The position numbers were made by a program, and so were the translations under genes. A DNA stretch of 40,159 nucleotides from an endosymbiont of Lamellibrachia barhami (GTDB lineage: Bacteria; Pseudomonadota; Gammaproteobacteria; Chromatiales; Chromatiaceae). The DNA lies in the NCBI RefSeq assembly GCF_011947365.2, contig NZ_JAAVSH020000001.1:786630-826788 (forward strand), read 5' to 3'. Positions 16,146 through 24,642 of this stretch are shown piece after piece. A model generated the notes under the pieces. The model was given only the letters and a program-made list of their open reading frames with translations, had not been told where the DNA came from and did no database searches. Numbering within the stretch: the stretch's first letter is position 1; every line of letters starts with the position of its first letter.

Positions 16146-17105
16146 TTAACTATCGAAAAAAACGTGGATAAGCTGCAGTTGCTCGTCCGCTGTTTCCGAG
16201 TCATTTATCGTTTTTCTAAACTCCGCACCGCCTCTATGGGCTTTGCTGTACCACGCAATATGCTTGCGGGCAATGCGAACACCCTGATGTTCCCCATAGA
16301 AATCATAGAGTGTCTGCAGATGTTCCAACAGTAACGCCTTCACCCAAGAGGGGGATGGCTCAGCCAGCTTTTCGCCGGTCTTCAAATAGTGATCGATCTC
16401 GCGAAAGATCCAGGGTCTCCCCTGGGCCGCCCGGCCGATCATGATCCCGTCTGCACCGGTTGTCTCAAGCACTTTCTGTGCCTTCTCCGGTGTTCTAATA
16501 TCCCCATTCGCAATCACCGGGATGGTGACTGACTCTTTGATGGCGCGGATGGTGTCATATTCCGCGTCACCCGAAAATTTGCAGGCTCTGGTACGGCCAT
16601 GGACCGCCAGTGCCTGTATGCCCGCCGCTTCAGCGATCTGAGCAATGCGCACCCCGTTTCGGTTCTGTCGATCCCAGCCGGTGCGGATCTTCAGCGTTAC
16701 CGGGGCCTCGACGGCAGAAACCGTTGCCGTCAATATGTCAGTGATCAGGGCCTCATCCTGCAGCAGAGCCGAACCCGCCGATGTCTTACAAACCTTTTTT
16801 GCCGGGCAACCCATGTTGATATCGATGATCTGGGCGCCATTGGCGACGTTTGCCCGTGCCGCCTCCGCCATCGTTCGCGGATCAGATCCGAGGATCTGCA
16901 CCGCAATGGGGCCGGTCTCCCCTTCGTGATCGAGTCGCCGCAGCGTTTTACGGCTGCCCCAGAGCGACGAGTCGGCTGAAACCATCTCGGAAACAGCGAG
17001 TCCTGCGCCATGCCGCCGGCAAAGCTGGCGGAAGGGTCGATCGGTCACTCCGGCCATCGGCGCCAACAGGAGATTGTTTTCCAGCCTGTAGGGTCCGATG
17101 CGCAT
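16146..17105 (-). CDS. dusB: tRNA-dihydrouridine synthase B
   Basis: 319 aa. This FMN enzyme reduces specific uridines in the tRNA D-loop. It shows the Dus TIM-barrel markers: LAPMAGVTDRPFRQLCR at the flavin site, the catalytic cysteine region INMGCPAKKVCKTSAGSAL (active Cys in MGCPAKKV), TLKIRTGWD, AVHGRTRACKFSG, PVIANGDIRTPEKA and GADGIMIGRAAQGRPWIF. Order dusB-fis-purH supports the B subclass. It heads the operon; a promoter-like sequence lies about 50 bases upstream. The start codon at 17105 (MRIGPYRLENN) fits the family. Confidence 0.94.
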   Translation of the reverse strand: MRIGPYRLENNLLLAPMAGVTDRPFRQLCRRHGAGLAVSEMVSADSSLWGSRKTLRRLDHEGETGPIAVQILGSDPRTMAEAARANVANGAQIIDINMGCPAKKVCKTSAGSALLQDEALITDILTATVSAVEAPVTLKIRTGWDRQNRNGVRIAQIAEAAGIQALAVHGRTRACKFSGDAEYDTIRAIKESVTIPVIANGDIRTPEKAQKVLETTGADGIMIGRAAQGRPWIFREIDHYLKTGEKLAEPSPSWVKALLLEHLQTLYDFYGEHQGVRIARKHIAWYSKAHRGGAEFRKTINDSETADEQLQLIHVFFDS

Positions 17106-17150
17106 ATCGACGATGAGATCGAGCCCTAAAATCGAGGGGAAAGGCGTCAG

Positions 17151-17179
17151 ATAATAACGCCATTTTCAGGGTGAATCAA
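17151..17179 (-). promoter_or_regulatory. Candidate sigma-70 promoter for dusB-fis
   Basis: On the minus strand TTGATT (17174-17179) and TATTAT (17151-17156) are spaced by exactly 17 bases and lie about 45-50 bases before the dusB ATG. They match consensus in 4/6 and 5/6 positions. Assigned by eye only. Confidence 0.4.
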
Positions 17180-17382
17180 AGGTTCATGGTCATTATTCTT
17201 TGATTATTGCAACAGTGGCAAAAATGCAACAGATAGCCTTGTAGCGCTGTCGGCAGATAGGCGAATAATAACCCGTTGGATTGAAAGGGATTATTGAGTG
17301 GGCGCGTCTGTCCGCAGGAGTGGTGCCTCTCCGCGAAACCCACGGACTAACCGCCGCAGGGTGCCGCTCTGGCTGAGCATTG

Positions 17383-18117
17383 TTACAGAAAATCGAACTT
17401 AAAACCGGTGACTTCGTCGCCTGGATCAACCAACTCCATTATGACCTCGATGAGACGAAAGCGTGGCATGGGCGAATTGGCGGAGATCCCGGCAGGCAGG
17501 TATTCCGATGGGTCGAAGAGACGGGTTGCAAGCATCTTTCCGGCGTCATTGAAAAGACTGAGTTGAAGTTGGGGGAAGGGTTGTTTGAAAGAGGCATTGT
17601 TTATCATGTTGAGCTGGAATGATAGTGCCTGAGGATGCACGGAGTGGAGGCGCAGGTCCAGATGGTCTGTCTCTATGCGGGAGAGATCACGGCGTTGCGG
17701 TGGTGTGCAGTTGAGTGCCTGACACATCACCGAGAGAAGTTGTCTGCCACTTTCGTAGTGAATGGCCTCGCTGCGGAACTGCCAGATCAATTGCAGCCCC
17801 AGGATCAGAATAAGCCCGACTGCGCCTACCCCCCAGAGCATGCCTGCGAAGGGCTTGCGAGGTTCGATAAACTGCACCTCTGGGTAGGGGGTGGACATTT
17901 GTTGTCCCGTTGCCGTTATTTCAGTCGGATCGTTTGTGATCGATAGCTCATCGGGTTCAGAGATGAGTACGGACTCGAGCTCATCCAGTGGTTCGTCAAA
18001 CTCCGTCCCGATGGCTGGACCGTGGTCACCAAAGACCGCAGCCTCTCCGCGCAGTACGAGCACACCCTGCTGGTGACTGAAACGGGCTGTGAGGTACTGA
18101 CCCTGCGGCTGAAGCAT
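17383..18117 (-). CDS. DUF3426 membrane protein lacking a recognisable zinc ribbon
   Basis: 244 aa from the ATG at 18117 ([13 protein letters not shown]); an upstream in-frame start at 18243 would overlap glnD and adds no family-like sequence. One membrane helix ([24 protein letters not shown]) is followed by the DUF3426 domain, including [36 protein letters not shown] and [17 protein letters not shown]. Family members usually begin with a CxxC..CxxC zinc ribbon, as in the MJ0042/zinc-ribbon type. Here the equivalent stretch (QYLTARF...[14 protein letters not shown]) has the spacing but no cysteines. In related genomes the gene lies beside prmA and dusB; prmA is absent here. Function unknown. 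Confidence 0.7.
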   Translation of the reverse strand: MLQPQGQYLTARFSHQQGVLVLRGEAAVFGDHGPAIGTEFDEPLDELESVLISEPDELSITNDPTEITATGQQMSTPYPEVQFIEPRKPFAGMLWGVGAVGLILILGLQLIWQFRSEAIHYESGRQLLSVMCQALNCTPPQRRDLSRIETDHLDLRLHSVHPQALSFQLNMINNASFKQPFPQLQLSLFNDAGKMLATRLFDPSEYLPAGISANSPMPRFRLIEVIMELVDPGDEVTGFKFDFL

Positions 18118-18169
18118 AGCCGACCCACCTGAAAGTGATCTCGGCAATAGACCCACGTTCGGACTCTCC

Positions 18170-20782
18170 GTGCTTGACCAGGCGCTGGCAGGCACCTCAT
18201 CCACACCTATCCCGGTTTTTCGCGACTTCCTGAAGCTGGGCACTGAAACGATCAGGGAAAGATTTAATCAGGAACAGCCGATAACCCAGCTGGTGGGCGC
18301 CCGCGCCCATCTGGTCGATGCCGTCCTGGAGCGCGCCTGCAATCTCCACTTCCAGGATTCCACTGACGCCGCACTGGTCGCAGTGGGTGGGTATGGCCGG
18401 GGAGAGCTCCATCCTGCTTCAGACATCGACCTGCAGATTCTGCTCGACCACGAAGATCACTGAACAAGCCGTAGGAACCCTTACTGGGCCAGTCTGCTCT
18501 GGGACATCGGACTGGAAGTTGGACACAGCGTACGCACCATTGAGGATTGCATCCGGGAAGCATCAAATGACATCACGGTTGCCACCAACCTGATGGAATC
18601 CCGGCTGCTGGTCGAGCCTGAGACCCTCTTCAGGGCGATGCGGAAAGCCACCAGCCCCGCTAAGATTTGGGACAGCAAACGCTTTTTTGAAGCGAAATTT
18701 GCGGAACAGCAGGCGCGGCATCAAAAATTCGAGGACAGCGAAAGCAACCTGGAACCCAATCTGAAGGAGAGTCCAGGCGGATTGAGGGATATCCAGATGA
18801 TCGGCTGGGTGGTGAAACGCCACTTCCAGGCCGACACCTTGCGTGATCTGGTGAGTCACGGCTTCCTCAACGAGGACGAATACCAGACACTGATCGAAGG
18901 TCAGGATTATCTCTGGCGCATCCGTTTCGCCCTGCATACCCTTACAGGCAGACGCGGCGACATTTTACTTTTCGACTATCAGCGCACCCTGGCTAACCAG
19001 TTTGGCTATGATGACAATACCAGCAATCTGGCGGTGGAGCAGTTTATGCAACTCTTCTACCGGACAACGCTGGAGCTGAACCGCCTCAACGAAATCCTTC
19101 TGCAGCACTTCCAGGAAGCGATCCTACTGGAGAACAAGCTGGATGCCCCCGTTTCTCACGGCAACCGTTTCCAAAGCCGCAACAGTTTTCTCGAGGTCAC
19201 CCATCCGGATGTCTTCTCCCGCACCCCCACCGCCCTGCTGGAACTCTTTCTTATCCTGCAGGAGAATCCAGAACTAAAAGGTGTCAGAGCCAGCACCATC
19301 CGCCTGCTGCGGGACAATATTCAGCTGATCAACAGCGCCTTCCGCGCAGACATCCGGGCACAGAGCCTGTTTATGGAGATCCTGCGCCAACCCTGGGGCA
19401 TAACCCGGGAACTGCGCCGCATGAATCGTCATGGCATCCTCGCTGCCTACATTCCAGCCTTTGAAAATATTGTCGGACGTATGCAGTACGACCTGTTTCA
19501 CGTCTATACCGTGGATGAGCATACATTGATGGTGCTGCGTAACCTGCGCCGTCTGTCAGTGCCGGAACTCGCAGAAGAGACCCCCTTCTGCACCCAGCTG
19601 TTCCGCACCCTGCCGAAGAAAGAGCTGATCTATCTGGCCGCCCTCTTCCACGACATCGCCAAAGGACGTGGCGGCAATCACTCCATACTCGGTGAGAAGG
19701 ACGCGGTGGACTTCTGCCGCCAACACCATCTCAGCGAATATGACAGCCGTTTGGTTGGCTGGCTGGTGCGCAACCACTTGGTCATGTCCATGACCGCCCA
19801 GCGCAAGGACATCAACGACCCGGACGTCATCCAGGCGTTTGCTGAAAACGCCGGGGACACAATGCACCTCGACTATCTCTATCTGCTGACAGTCGCTGAC
19901 AGTCAGGCCACCAATCCGAAACGCTGGAACTCATGGAAAGATTCACTGCTGCGGGATCTCTACAAATCCACCCATCGCGCCCTGCAGCGCGGGCTGGACA
20001 ACCCGCTGGCGCAGGAGGAGTTGATCCGGGAGACAAAATACGAAACGCTGGAACTGCTGGCCAAGGCCGGACACGATGAGAGAGAGATTCTCAGACTCTG
20101 GCAATCCTTCAGCCCGGAGTATTTTCTCTCACACTCTCCCAATGCGATCTGCCGGCAGATTCAGGCCATCATCACCACGTCACCGGAAGACCTGCCGCTG
20201 GTCGCGATCCATGAAACCGCCGAACACGGCGGCAGCGACGTACTCTACTACGGACCGGATCGCGACAATCTGTTTGCCGTCATGACCACCCTGCTGGATC
20301 AGTTGGGCCTGTCCATCGTCAACTCCCGCATCATGAGCACGACTCAAGGCTTTTCTCTCGACTCATTCCTGGTCATGGAGGAGGATGGCAGTCCTGTCCA
20401 GCTTGGCCATCGCGCCGAAGAGATCATCACCACCCTGAAAGCCGGATTGACGCAGAAAGACGACCGGCCACTCAAAGTGCATCGCCGCATGCCCCGCCAG
20501 CACAAGAGCTTCGACACCCCGACCCGCATCTTCTTCTCCCAGGATCCGGCTTACAACCGCACAGTGATGCGTCTGATCACCCTTGACCGGCCGGGACTGT
20601 TATCGGAAGTGGGACAGGCCTTCGCCGCCTGCGACATTCGTCTGCAGCACGCAAAAATCGCGACCATCGGCGCAGAGGTGGAGGATATCTTTTTCATCAC
20701 CGACCGGGAGAACCGGCCGTTATTGGACAAGCATCAGCTGGAGCGTCTGGAAGCCGCCGTCACCACACGGCTGCCGGAGTAG
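18170..20782 (+). CDS. glnD: PII uridylyltransferase/uridylyl-removing enzyme, interrupted by an in-frame TGA
   Basis: 870 codons from a GTG at 18170, close to the normal 860-900. GlnD modifies and demodifies PII in response to glutamine. The nucleotidyltransferase motif GGYGRGELHPASDIDL (73-88) is intact, as are VGHSVRTIEDC, the HD-domain LFHDIAKGRGGNHS and two C-terminal ACT domains (RLITLDRPGLLSEVGQAF). TGA at 18461-18463 interrupts it after LLDHEDH. Removing T18461, one G of 18474-18475 and one G of 18486-18488 restores an uninterrupted DHEQAVEPLLASLLWDIGLE, just what the family has there, and three insertions keep the downstream frame. The break is therefore either a sequencing error cluster or a recent inactivation. 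The alternative, a truncated UTase plus an internally started protein at 18593, is less likely. Confidence 0.85.
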
Positions 20783-20810
20783 CATTCAGCAGGGCGCCCC
20801 GCAAGTGAAA

Positions 20811-21983
20811 TCAGCGCTTGCTGCCCAACTTGCCGCCACTCCCCTGCAGTGAGAGCAGGTTGGAGTCGAAGACATAGGTCCGCCTGCCCTTTTCCCGAAA
20901 CCTCTCCAGCGCCAGCTTGATGACGCGAGTGGTCAAGGCAGCAAACGAAACGCCGCTCGCCTCCCAGAGATAAAACGCCAGTGATCCGGGGATGGTATTG
21001 ATCTCGTTGACAAAGACATCGCCGCGCTCCTCATCAACAAGAAAGTCGATACGAACCACTCCACTCGCGCCAATCAGGCTGAACGTCTCCTTTGCCAACT
21101 GGCGGATCCTGTCCGCCAGTTCCTCGGGTATCTCCGCCGGCAGTACGCGATCGGTGGAGCTGATGCCCTTGGTCTTGCCACCCTGATATTTGTCGGCAAA
21201 ATTCAGGATACCGCTGGAACGCAGGGGCTCCTCCAGCGCCGCAACCTCCACCCCATCCCGATTACCCAGCACCGAGGCGTTGATCTCCTTGAGTCGGGTC
21301 ACCATGCGTTCGATCAGGATCGAGGGGTCGTACTGGCCGGCGTTTTCGATCGCCTCCTCCAACTCCGTTTCCGAGGCAGCGACACTAATGCCAATGCTCG
21401 ACCCCAGATTCGCCGGTTTGACCACTACCGGGTAACCCAATTTGGACTGGATCCGGTCGATAATCGCCCGCCTGTCCTGATACCAGGCTTCCATCCGACA
21501 ACTCTCCGACTCCACCACCGGGATGCCGTTACCCCGCAACAGTGTCTTGGTCAGGATCTTGTCCATGCCGATGACCGACGCAGTGACGTCGCAGCCTGCA
21601 TAGGGAACACCTGCCATCTCAAGCAGCCCCTGCAGGGTACCGTCCTCGCCATTGGTGCCGTGAATAACAGGAAAGACGATATCAAGTTTCTCGACGAGGT
21701 TGTTTTTAAGACGGGCCGGAGGAACACGATAGAGTTCAAGCTGTCCGCCATTTCCGTGAGGCGTAACTTCAGTGCTTTCGGAGAGCAGGGTTTCCAGTTG
21801 CTTGAAGTTGTCGATCTCAGACAACTTTGCACCGATGTACCACTCACCCGTTTTACTGATGTAAACCGGCGTCACGCAGTATAGATCGGCATCGATTGCA
21901 TGAACGACCTGCAGACCGGAAATGATGGAGACCTCATGCTCTACCGAGCGGCCACCAAAAAAGACGCCAACATTGGGTTTCAT
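20811..21983 (-). CDS. D-alanine-D-alanine ligase family protein, variant specificity possible
   Basis: 390 aa ATP-grasp ligase. The N-terminal GGRSVEHEVSIISG has the family glutamate (Glu15), MDKILTKTLLRGNGIPV and GYPVVVKPANLGSSIGIS form the ATP site, and the end has the acid-Asn cluster FVNEINTIPGSLAFYLWE. In E. coli DdlB, Tyr216 of the omega loop favours D-Ala as second substrate. The aligned position here, in GILNFADKYQGG, is Phe262, as in Leuconostoc Ddl2, which makes D-Ala-D-lactate. The omega-loop wording (LNFADKY...SSTDRVLPAEIP) and the NEINTIPGSLAFYLWE ending resemble Ddl proteins of Clostridia more than the usual gammaproteobacterial ones, as recalled by eye. It is downstream of a membrane Mur ligase but separated by CACGAAG repeats. 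Confidence 0.85.
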   Translation of the reverse strand: MKPNVGVFFGGRSVEHEVSIISGLQVVHAIDADLYCVTPVYISKTGEWYIGAKLSEIDNFKQLETLLSESTEVTPHGNGGQLELYRVPPARLKNNLVEKLDIVFPVIHGTNGEDGTLQGLLEMAGVPYAGCDVTASVIGMDKILTKTLLRGNGIPVVESESCRMEAWYQDRRAIIDRIQSKLGYPVVVKPANLGSSIGISVAASETELEEAIENAGQYDPSILIERMVTRLKEINASVLGNRDGVEVAALEEPLRSSGILNFADKYQGGKTKGISSTDRVLPAEIPEELADRIRQLAKETFSLIGASGVVRIDFLVDEERGDVFVNEINTIPGSLAFYLWEASGVSFAALTTRVIKLALERFREKGRRTYVFDSNLLSLQGSGGKLGSKR

Positions 21984-22023
21984 CGACTACACCTTCAACT
22001 CACGCAAATTCGAAATACCGCTT

Positions 22024-22153
22024 TCACCACGAAGAACACAAAGAGTACGAAGGTTTGAGATCTCTCCCTACGGTCGAGATAACAATAATGCAATTAATCA
22101 AATCCTCCCTGACCATACATTTTCTTCGTGTCCTTCGTGTTCTTCGTGGTTAA
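22024..22153. repeat. Paired CACGAAG inverted repeat, locus C
   Basis: CACCACGAAGAACACAAAG..ACGAAG at 22024-22052 faces CTTCGTGTCCTTCGTG..TTCGTGGTTA at 22124-22153, with an AT-rich 70-base centre. It separates the Mur ligase stop from the Ddl start. Confidence 0.75.
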
Positions 22154-22174
22154 TTATGTTTTTTCAATCGGAGA

Positions 22175-23779
22175 CTAATTATAAGTATCCGGCAGATCAT
22201 TTTCATAGAGCACGACATCACCCTCTCGCGAGATCTTCGCAAAATGGTCATTGGCCTCATTCAGATGGGCCGCAACATATATCTGGTTTTGCGGATAACC
22301 TGCCGAAACCAGCCCCTCATAGATCGGTTTGGCCCGCTCGATACCCACCAGAATGACATAGTCACAGCGGCTTGCCGCGTAGGCGCCAAGAAGACGATTC
22401 TCCTCCGCCTCCGTTTCGCCAAGCTCGACCATGCCCGGAGTGATCAACACCTTTCTCTTGCCCTCAATCTCCCGCAGCACATCCAGGGCGGCTCGCGCCC
22501 CCATTGGATTGGAGCTGAATGCATCGTCCACGATGGTGATGCCCGCAGCGCTCTGTTTCACGTTCAATCGGTGTGGCGCCGGCTGCAGCGAGCGCACCGT
22601 CGCTCTGATCCGGTTTTCCGGCACACCCAGCTCCATTGCCACTGCAACTGCAGAGACGATGTTGTAGATATTGTTTTTTCCCAGAAGACGGGTCTCCAGC
22701 TGCAGCGTCTCCCCCTTCGGTAAAGAGAGAGTGAGCGCAGTCAGGCCATTGGCCAGATATTTGATCTCGCGCGCCGCATAATCCGCTCCCGGTGAATCGA
22801 CGCCGAAACTGACAACCCTCGCCTGAGTCCTGCCTCGCACTTCAGCAAAACTCTCATCATCCGCATTGATAAACGCGATGCCATCGGACGGCAGGGATTC
22901 GACCAACTCCGATTTGGTCTTCACAATATTGGCAAGACTTTTGAACATCTCCAGATGCTGTTTACCGATGGTGGTGATCAAACCATACCTGGGGTGCACC
23001 AACTCGCAGATCTCCCGGATATCACCCGGCTGTTTGGCGCCCATCTCCACCAGAAAGAGATCGTGTATCGGCTTGAGCTTCTCCCTGATGATGCGAGTCA
23101 CCCCAAGCAGGGTATTGAAACTGCCCGGCGTCATCAATGCATTGTATTTGGCCAGCAACAGTTCATTCAGGATGAATTTGGTACTGGTCTTGCCATAACT
23201 CCCGGTGATACCGACCACCTGAAGCCCCGGCATGCCGTTGATGATCTTCCCCGCATCGCCGATGTACCATCTGGCGATGGCCGACTCCACCGGCACCGCC
23301 AACAGGTTGGCGACGAGCAGCAGCCAGGGCAGCAACAGCAGGAGCAGGCCCGACATGAGAAACAGAGAAAAATAGGGGACTGGTGACAATCCCGTCGCAC
23401 CGAGAAAAAACGTCGGCAGCGACACCCCCACCCAGATCAGAAAGATTGCCGCCATCAGGCGCTTGACCCTTCCGGTCACCACCAGCGGCTTTTTCACCGG
23501 CGCTTTGGGGCGTTTCAGACTGAGCAGCAGGAATCCCCCGATCCAGATGCCGAAAAATAGCCCGCTGTTCCAGTAAAACAGCAGCGCCACAAGCGGTAGC
23601 AGTGAGACCAGGCCAAGACGTTTAAGCAGATCCTCGTGCAGCCAACGCAGATAACGCTCATTGCGATAGGAGTTGAGCTGCAGCATGTGCAGGTAGTGCA
23701 TAACTGCGCGTCCGACGATAACAGCGTAGAGCGTCAGGGCAAGCAGCACAGCAAGCGTCTGGAACAGGGCAGCCCCCAT
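22175..23779 (-). CDS. Membrane-anchored Mur ligase family protein (MurF-like)
   Basis: 534 aa. The first about 165 residues contain four to five membrane helices (LFQTLAVLLALTLYAVIVG, LVSLLPLVALLFYW, GIWIGGFLLLSL, LMAAIFLIWVGVSLPTFF, PYFSLFLMSGLLLLLLPWLLLV), which ordinary MurF lacks. A Mur ligase follows: P-loop GSYGKTST (193-200), NTLLGVTRIIRE, VEMGAKQPGDI, TTIGKQHLEMF (His275), ADDESFAEV, LLGKNNIYNIVSAVA, then VDDAFSSNPMGARAAL and a terminal VVLYENDLPDTY typical of MurF. MurF adds D-Ala-D-Ala to UDP-MurNAc-tripeptide; a membrane anchor hints at a lipid-linked or transported acceptor here. The preceding hydrolase ends 3 bases before this start. Confidence 0.85.
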   Translation of the reverse strand: MGAALFQTLAVLLALTLYAVIVGRAVMHYLHMLQLNSYRNERYLRWLHEDLLKRLGLVSLLPLVALLFYWNSGLFFGIWIGGFLLLSLKRPKAPVKKPLVVTGRVKRLMAAIFLIWVGVSLPTFFLGATGLSPVPYFSLFLMSGLLLLLLPWLLLVANLLAVPVESAIARWYIGDAGKIINGMPGLQVVGITGSYGKTSTKFILNELLLAKYNALMTPGSFNTLLGVTRIIREKLKPIHDLFLVEMGAKQPGDIREICELVHPRYGLITTIGKQHLEMFKSLANIVKTKSELVESLPSDGIAFINADDESFAEVRGRTQARVVSFGVDSPGADYAAREIKYLANGLTALTLSLPKGETLQLETRLLGKNNIYNIVSAVAVAMELGVPENRIRATVRSLQPAPHRLNVKQSAAGITIVDDAFSSNPMGARAALDVLREIEGKRKVLITPGMVELGETEAEENRLLGAYAASRCDYVILVGIERAKPIYEGLVSAGYPQNQIYVAAHLNEANDHFAKISREGDVVLYENDLPDTYN

Positions 23780-23782
23780 AGA

Positions 23783-24487
23783 TCAGGTTTCCATTTTCAG
23801 AAAATAGTCGACGATGATCTGGAACTCGCCAGGCTTTTCCAGATAGGAGAAGTGTCCTGCCCCCTTGATGAGCGCCAAACCACAATCGGGTATATGCGCC
23901 TCCATCACCTTTGCCTGATAGAGAGGCGTATCCAGATCGTCCTCTCCCCAGACCAGCAGGGTGGGCGCTTTGATCCCGGACAGCAGGGGCGTCAGATCTT
24001 CATTCACCACCTTTACCAGGGTCTGTCGCATAATGGGGGAGGCATTGCGGTAATCTTCGGAACCGGCACGTCCGCGCATCTTTTCCAGTAGTGGTGGATA
24101 GAGCCGGCCCGGGACATTTTTCATCAGCTTGTATGAATAGACCTTGAGATAGTAATTCAGGCTGCGGCGGGGTTTGACCCCGGCACTGTCCACCAGAATC
24201 AATCTTCTGACCGACATCTCCGTCGCCAGCCGGATCGCCAGCCGACCACCGAAGGAGTGACCGATGATCGCAGGATTTTCGATCTCCATCTCAGCGATAA
24301 AACGCTCCACCAAGGCCGCATATTCCGTCGTTCCCCATGGGGATCCCGGCTCCTGGCTTTCACCGAAACCGGGAAGATCCAAGGCGTAGACACAATATTT
24401 TTTCGCCAGATGCTGCCTGACAGCCGCGAAACTTCCGAGATCGCTGCCCCAGCCGTGCAGGATAAGCACACGACTCCCACTGCCCAC
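23783..24487 (-). CDS. Alpha/beta hydrolase
   Basis: 234 aa as annotated from GTG 24487. Catalytic features: the oxyanion HGWGSDLGSFAA, nucleophile elbow GHSFGG (Ser in IIGHSFGGRLAI), acid in LLVWGEDDLDTP and His in IKGAGHFSYLEKP, all in canonical order. Homology-like sequence continues upstream of the GTG (TIHNIRLHYDVVGSGS), so translation must begin earlier. No ATG is available in frame; an ATT at 24529 lies 6 bases after CGGAG and is a candidate. Substrate unknown. It overlaps functionally with the downstream Mur ligase only by operon position (3-base gap), which suggests it releases or edits a product of that pathway. Start uncertain. Confidence 0.8.
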   Translation of the reverse strand: MGSGSRVLILHGWGSDLGSFAAVRQHLAKKYCVYALDLPGFGESQEPGSPWGTTEYAALVERFIAEMEIENPAIIGHSFGGRLAIRLATEMSVRRLILVDSAGVKPRRSLNYYLKVYSYKLMKNVPGRLYPPLLEKMRGRAGSEDYRNASPIMRQTLVKVVNEDLTPLLSGIKAPTLLVWGEDDLDTPLYQAKVMEAHIPDCGLALIKGAGHFSYLEKPGEFQIIVDYFLKMET

Positions 24488-24557
24488 AACATCATAGTGG
24501 AGACGAATATTGTGGATAGTAGTGTAAATCGTTATCTCCGGGTCAGACAGTGAGGTT

Positions 24558-24588
24558 GCCGGTTCCGCTGTGCTTGAACCGGCCTACT
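24558..24588 (+). repeat. REP-like palindrome, copy 3, forward
   Basis: GCCGGTTC (24558-24565) and GAACCGGC (24576-24583) form a perfect 8-bp stem around CGCTGTGCTT, a variant of the CGCTACGCTT core, followed by CTAC. Confidence 0.6.
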
Positions 24589-24597
24589 ACTGGACTT

Positions 24598-24628
24598 GCA
24601 GGCCTGATCAAGCGTAGCGGATCTGGCA
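24598..24628 (-). repeat. REP-like palindrome, copy 4, inverted
   Basis: On the minus strand it reads TTGCCAGATCCGCTACG then CTTGATCAGGCCTGC. Together with the forward copy at 24558 it makes a head-to-head pair, between the end of the PEPCK-like gene and the hydrolase start. Confidence 0.65.
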
Positions 24629-24642
24629 AATCGCTGGGCCAA

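Noticed and set aside
18461-18463. TGA in glnD as selenocysteine or programmed frameshift site
   Set aside because: GlnD has no selenocysteine and the surrounding protein sequence is restored only by removing three inserted bases, not by reading through or shifting at one site.
18593-20782. A separate truncated gene starting at 18593
   Set aside because: The start falls inside the conserved ATNLMESRLL block of glnD and the frame is the same as that of the 5' part, so both are one gene.
22024-22153. CRISPR-like array
   Set aside because: The CACGAAG units are short, uneven, and arranged as an inverted pair without unique spacers of constant length.
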